NCBI GenBank assembly: GCA_017577405.1
Contig: PIUA01000011.1
Location: 1-51,225 of the forward strand
Direction: 5' to 3'
Origin: Bacillota bacterium
GTDB taxonomy: Bacteria; Bacillota; Limnochordia; Limnochordales; Limnochordaceae
Length of the DNA stretch: 51,225 nucleotides
The number at the start of each line of letters is the position of its first letter. The stretch's first letter is position 1. Made by a program: the position numbers and the translations under genes. The notes beneath the pieces were generated by a model. That model ran no database searches, had not been told where the DNA came from, and was given only the letters and a program-made list of their open reading frames with translations. Of this stretch, positions 49,050 to 51,225 are shown piece by piece.

Positions 49050-51225
49050 GGCGGCGGCCCCTGCGGGTCCAGGCCCTGGTCCTGGCCGGCCTGCTGGGAG
49101 CCCTCCTTCTCTGGGCGGGACAGGCGGGCTGGCGGCTGGTCCGGGAGGCCCTGGTCCGAACGGTGCCCGTCCAGGCCTCGGTCGTGGAGCGGAGGCTGCC
49201 GGTGGAGGCCTGGGTCCTCCGCCGGGAGTGGGTCCTCACCGCGGGCGCCAGCGGCTACCTGGTGCCCCTGGCCCAAGGCGGCCAGCATGTGCCCAAGGGC
49301 GCGGTGGTGGCCGAGGTGGTGGACCGGGTGGAACGGGCGGCCTTGAGCCAGGAGCTGGAGGTTCTGGCCCAGGAGCTGGCCCGGACAGATGAGGCCCTCC
49401 GGGCCCAGAGCCAGGCGGAGGCCGCCTTCCGGCGGGAGCGGGAGGAGCAGGAGGCGGCTCTGGAGAGCCAGATCGCGTTCGCCGCCAGTTTCGGCCGGCA
49501 GGCAGAGCTGGAGTCCCTCCTCCAGCTCCGCTCCCGGCTCCAAGCCTGGGCGGCTGAGCAGGAGGAGGCGCTGGCCGCCCAGCGGGTCGCCCTGGAGGCG
49601 GAGAAGGAGCGGCTGGAGGAGCGGCAGCGGGCCGTGCTCCGCCGGCTCCAGTCGGCGACGGATGTCATCCAGGCGCCCGAGGCGGGCCGGTTTGACCTCT
49701 GGGTGGACGGGCTGGAGGAGCGGCTCCAGCCGGGCCGGGTGGAGGAGCTCACCCCCCGGGCGGTGCGGGCCCTGGACAGCCGTACCCGCCGCTTCGCCGC
49801 GGGGGACCGGGTGGTGGCGGGCCAGCCCGTGGGGCGGCTGGTCGACAGCCACCAGGTCTGGCTCTACCTCTTCCTGCCCAGCGGCCACGGCCTGGCCGAA
49901 GGCCGACGGCTCCTCTTCCAGCCCGAGGGCGGCCCGCCGGTGGCTGGCCGGGTCGGGCGGGTGGTCTTCTTCGGTGAGGAGACCGGCCTCCTCATCGAGC
50001 TGGAGGCGGTGCCGGAGGCCGCCCTCACCCAGCGAAAGGTGCGGGGGGCCCTGATCCTGGACCGGTGGGAGGGGGCGGTCGTCCCGGTGAGCGCCCTGGT
50101 GGCCCGGGAGGGCGCGACGGGGGGGCTGGTGGAGGTGGCCCGCCGCCTGGGGGTGGGCGTCGTCGCCACCAACAACGTGCACTATCACGTGCGGGAGCGC
50201 CACCGGCTGCAGGACGTGCTGGTGGCCATCAAGCACCGGACGACCCTGGACGCGTCGCACCGGCTGCGCCGCCCCAACTCGGAGTACTATCTCAAGTCCC
50301 CGCAGGAGATGGCCCGGGCGTTCGGGCACATCGACGGGGCCCTGGCCAACACGGTGGCCATCGCGGAAAGGTGCCAGGTGGTTCTCGAGAGGCAGGGGTA
50401 CCAGATTCCCCGCTTCGCGGAAGGAGAGGACGCCGGCCGCCGCCTGCGGGAGGAGGCGCTGCGAGGCGCGACGGAACGGTTCGGCGACCCCCTGCCGGAG
50501 CCGGTGCGGGAGAGACTCGAGCACGAGCTGGACATCATCCAACGGATGGGCTTTGCGGACTATTTCCTCATCGTGTGGGACTTGGTCCGCTTCGCCCGGT
50601 CCCGGGGGATCGCGGTGGGGCCGGGGAGAGGCTCCGCCGCGTCGAGCCTGGTCGCGTACGCCCTGCGGATCACGGACGTCGACCCGCTGGCCCACGGCCT
50701 TCTGTTTGAGCGGTTTCTCAATCCCGAGCGCGTCACGATGCCCGACATCGACATCGACTTTTGCTTCGTCCGGCGGCCGGAGGTGCTGGAGTACGCGGCC
50801 CGGCGCTTCGGGGAGGACCGGGTGGCGCAGATCGGAACCTTCGGCACTCTGGCTGCCAGGGCCGCCGTCCGGGACGTGGGCCGCGTCCTGGGCCTGCCTT
50901 ACGGTGACGTCGACCGCGTGGCCAAGCTGATCCCGCCGGGGCTCTCCCTGGGCGAAGCAGTGGAGCGGGAGCCTGCCCTGGCCCGGCTCATGGAGGAGGA
51001 TCCCCAGGCCAAAGCCTTGATCGACGCGGGGCTCAAAGTGGAAGGAAAGCCCCGCCATCTCTCGGTGCACGCGGCGGGCATCGTCATCGCCCCGGTGCCG
51101 CTCGCGGACGGCGTCCCGCTCTGCCGGCCGCCGGACGGCCCGGTGATCCCCCAGTACTCGGGCGAGGACCTGGAGGCCCCGGGGTGCCTCACGATGGGAC
51201 TGGCGGGTTCGCGGCGGCTGCCGGG
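49046..51225 (+). CDS. Open frame: HlyD-type adaptor running in frame into DnaE (likely chimera)
   Basis: The ATG overlaps the uppP stop and the frame has no stop to the right edge. The first roughly 355 residues look like an HlyD-type adaptor: one membrane helix (about 9-26), a first barrel-sandwich half (LVPLAQGGQHVPKGAVVAEV), a long coiled coil (about 90-210) and a second half with FAAGDRVVAGQPVGRLVDS and a late AVVPVSALVAREG. At about 50115-50135 the protein changes to the interior of DnaE. The adaptor's C-terminus and the DnaE PHP domain are both missing. Translation across both parts is formally possible, but an assembly join or rearrangement is more likely. Confidence 0.75.
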   Translation, partial: MRRRPLRVQALVLAGLLGALLLWAGQAGWRLVREALVRTVPVQASVVERRLPVEAWVLRREWVLTAGASGYLVPLAQGGQHVPKGAVVAEVVDRVERAALSQELEVLAQELARTDEALRAQSQAEAAFRREREEQEAALESQIAFAASFGRQAELESLLQLRSRLQAWAAEQEEALAAQRVALEAEKERLEERQRAVLRRLQSATDVIQAPEAGRFDLWVDGLEERLQPGRVEELTPRAVRALDSRTRRFAAGDRVVAGQPVGRLVDSHQVWLYLFLPSGHGLAEGRRLLFQPEGGPPVAGRVGRVVFFGEETGLLIELEAVPEAALTQRKVRGALILDRWEGAVVPVSALVAREGATGGLVEVARRLGVGVVATNNVHYHVRERHRLQDVLVAIKHRTTLDASHRLRRPNSEYYLKSPQEMARAFGHIDGALANTVAIAERCQVVLERQGYQIPRFAEGEDAGRRLREEALRGATERFGDPLPEPVRERLEHELDIIQRMGFADYFLIVWDLVRFARSRGIAVGPGRGSAASSLVAYALRITDVDPLAHGLLFERFLNPERVTMPDIDIDFCFVRRPEVLEYAARRFGEDRVAQIGTFGTLAARAAVRDVGRVLGLPYGDVDRVAKLIPPGLSLGEAVEREPALARLMEEDPQAKALIDAGLKVEGKPRHLSVHAAGIVIAPVPLADGVPLCRPPDGPVIPQYSGEDLEAPGCLTMGLAGSRRLP
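50125..51225 (+). other. dnaE: DNA polymerase III alpha (DnaE) internal segment, truncated both ends
   Basis: From EVARRLGVGVVATNNVHYH onward the frame is the polymerase part of DnaE. It includes EYYLKSPQEMARAFG, LDIIQRMGFADYFLIVWDL, GIAVGPGRGSAASSLVAYAL and the active-site aspartates in MPDIDIDF. The PHP domain expected before it is absent. After PQYSGEDLEA the expected DnaE sequence degrades over the last 50 bases. By eye, AGA/AGG arginine codons are somewhat more frequent here than in the adaptor part before it. Confidence 0.8.

Noticed and set aside
49046-51225. A genuine HlyD-polymerase fusion enzyme
   Set aside because: Both halves lack essential parts at the join, one is membrane-anchored and extracellular by design, and sequence decays at the window end; an artefact or rearrangement is simpler.
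1-51225. CRISPR arrays, tRNA or rRNA genes, insertion sequences
   Set aside because: I looked for regular repeats, tRNA arms, transposase motifs and terminal inverted repeats and found none I could support.

Overview
The window is GC-rich DNA with many GTG and TTG starts and strong GGAGG-type ribosome binding sites. Its gene order is that of an endospore-forming Bacillota (Firmicutes). The content suggests a deep-branching, high-GC, probably thermophilic lineage such as Limnochordia or Symbiobacteria; that placement is inference from content and composition, not from a tree. The left edge cuts spoIIIAG. The right edge lies inside an open frame that looks chimeric.

Region 1 (1-16145) is the conserved block spoIIIAG-spoIIIAH-accB-accC-Asp23-amaP-DUF2273-nusB-xseA-xseB-ispA-[OLE RNA-oapA]-dxs-tlyA-argR-recN-spoIVB-spo0A. 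It joins engulfment-stage sporulation, malonyl-CoA synthesis, isoprenoid precursors, DNA repair and the sporulation master regulator. The roughly 650-base gap between ispA and oapA is not empty. It carries a sigma-A-type promoter, a structured RNA that I identify as OLE (ornate large extremophilic) RNA, and an intrinsic terminator, followed by its membrane partner OapA.

Region 2 (16145-23922) holds a SteA-SteB-GT2-GT4 envelope cassette directly downstream of spo0A, then a DinG-family helicase, a small SleB-type hydrolase and two tandem NodB deacetylases. The second deacetylase has lost key catalytic residues.

Region 3 (24017-40285) follows the Bacillus mlpA-ymxH-spoVF-asd-dapG-dapA-rnj-tepA-ylzJ order. 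Insertions are a dimeric dUTPase, a secreted beta-strand-rich protein with an outer-membrane-barrel-like C-terminus, a YflT-type stress protein, dapB, an orphan GerAB permease and a SPOCS-like protein. Lysine and dipicolinate synthesis form one supply line for spore cortex and core.

Region 4 (40286-51225) is a spore-surface and envelope region: a CxxC thioredoxin-like protein, two minus-strand SPOCS-like proteins, a CAP-domain secreted protein, a GH10 xylanase, sleB-ypeB and uppP. The final open frame starts as an HlyD-type adaptor and changes in frame to DnaE.

Three late-sporulation-type promoters share an identical layout (ACC, 16 bases, CATAnnnTG). They precede dpaA, one SPOCS-like gene and the CxxC protein gene, which ties these loci into a probable sigma-K regulon.
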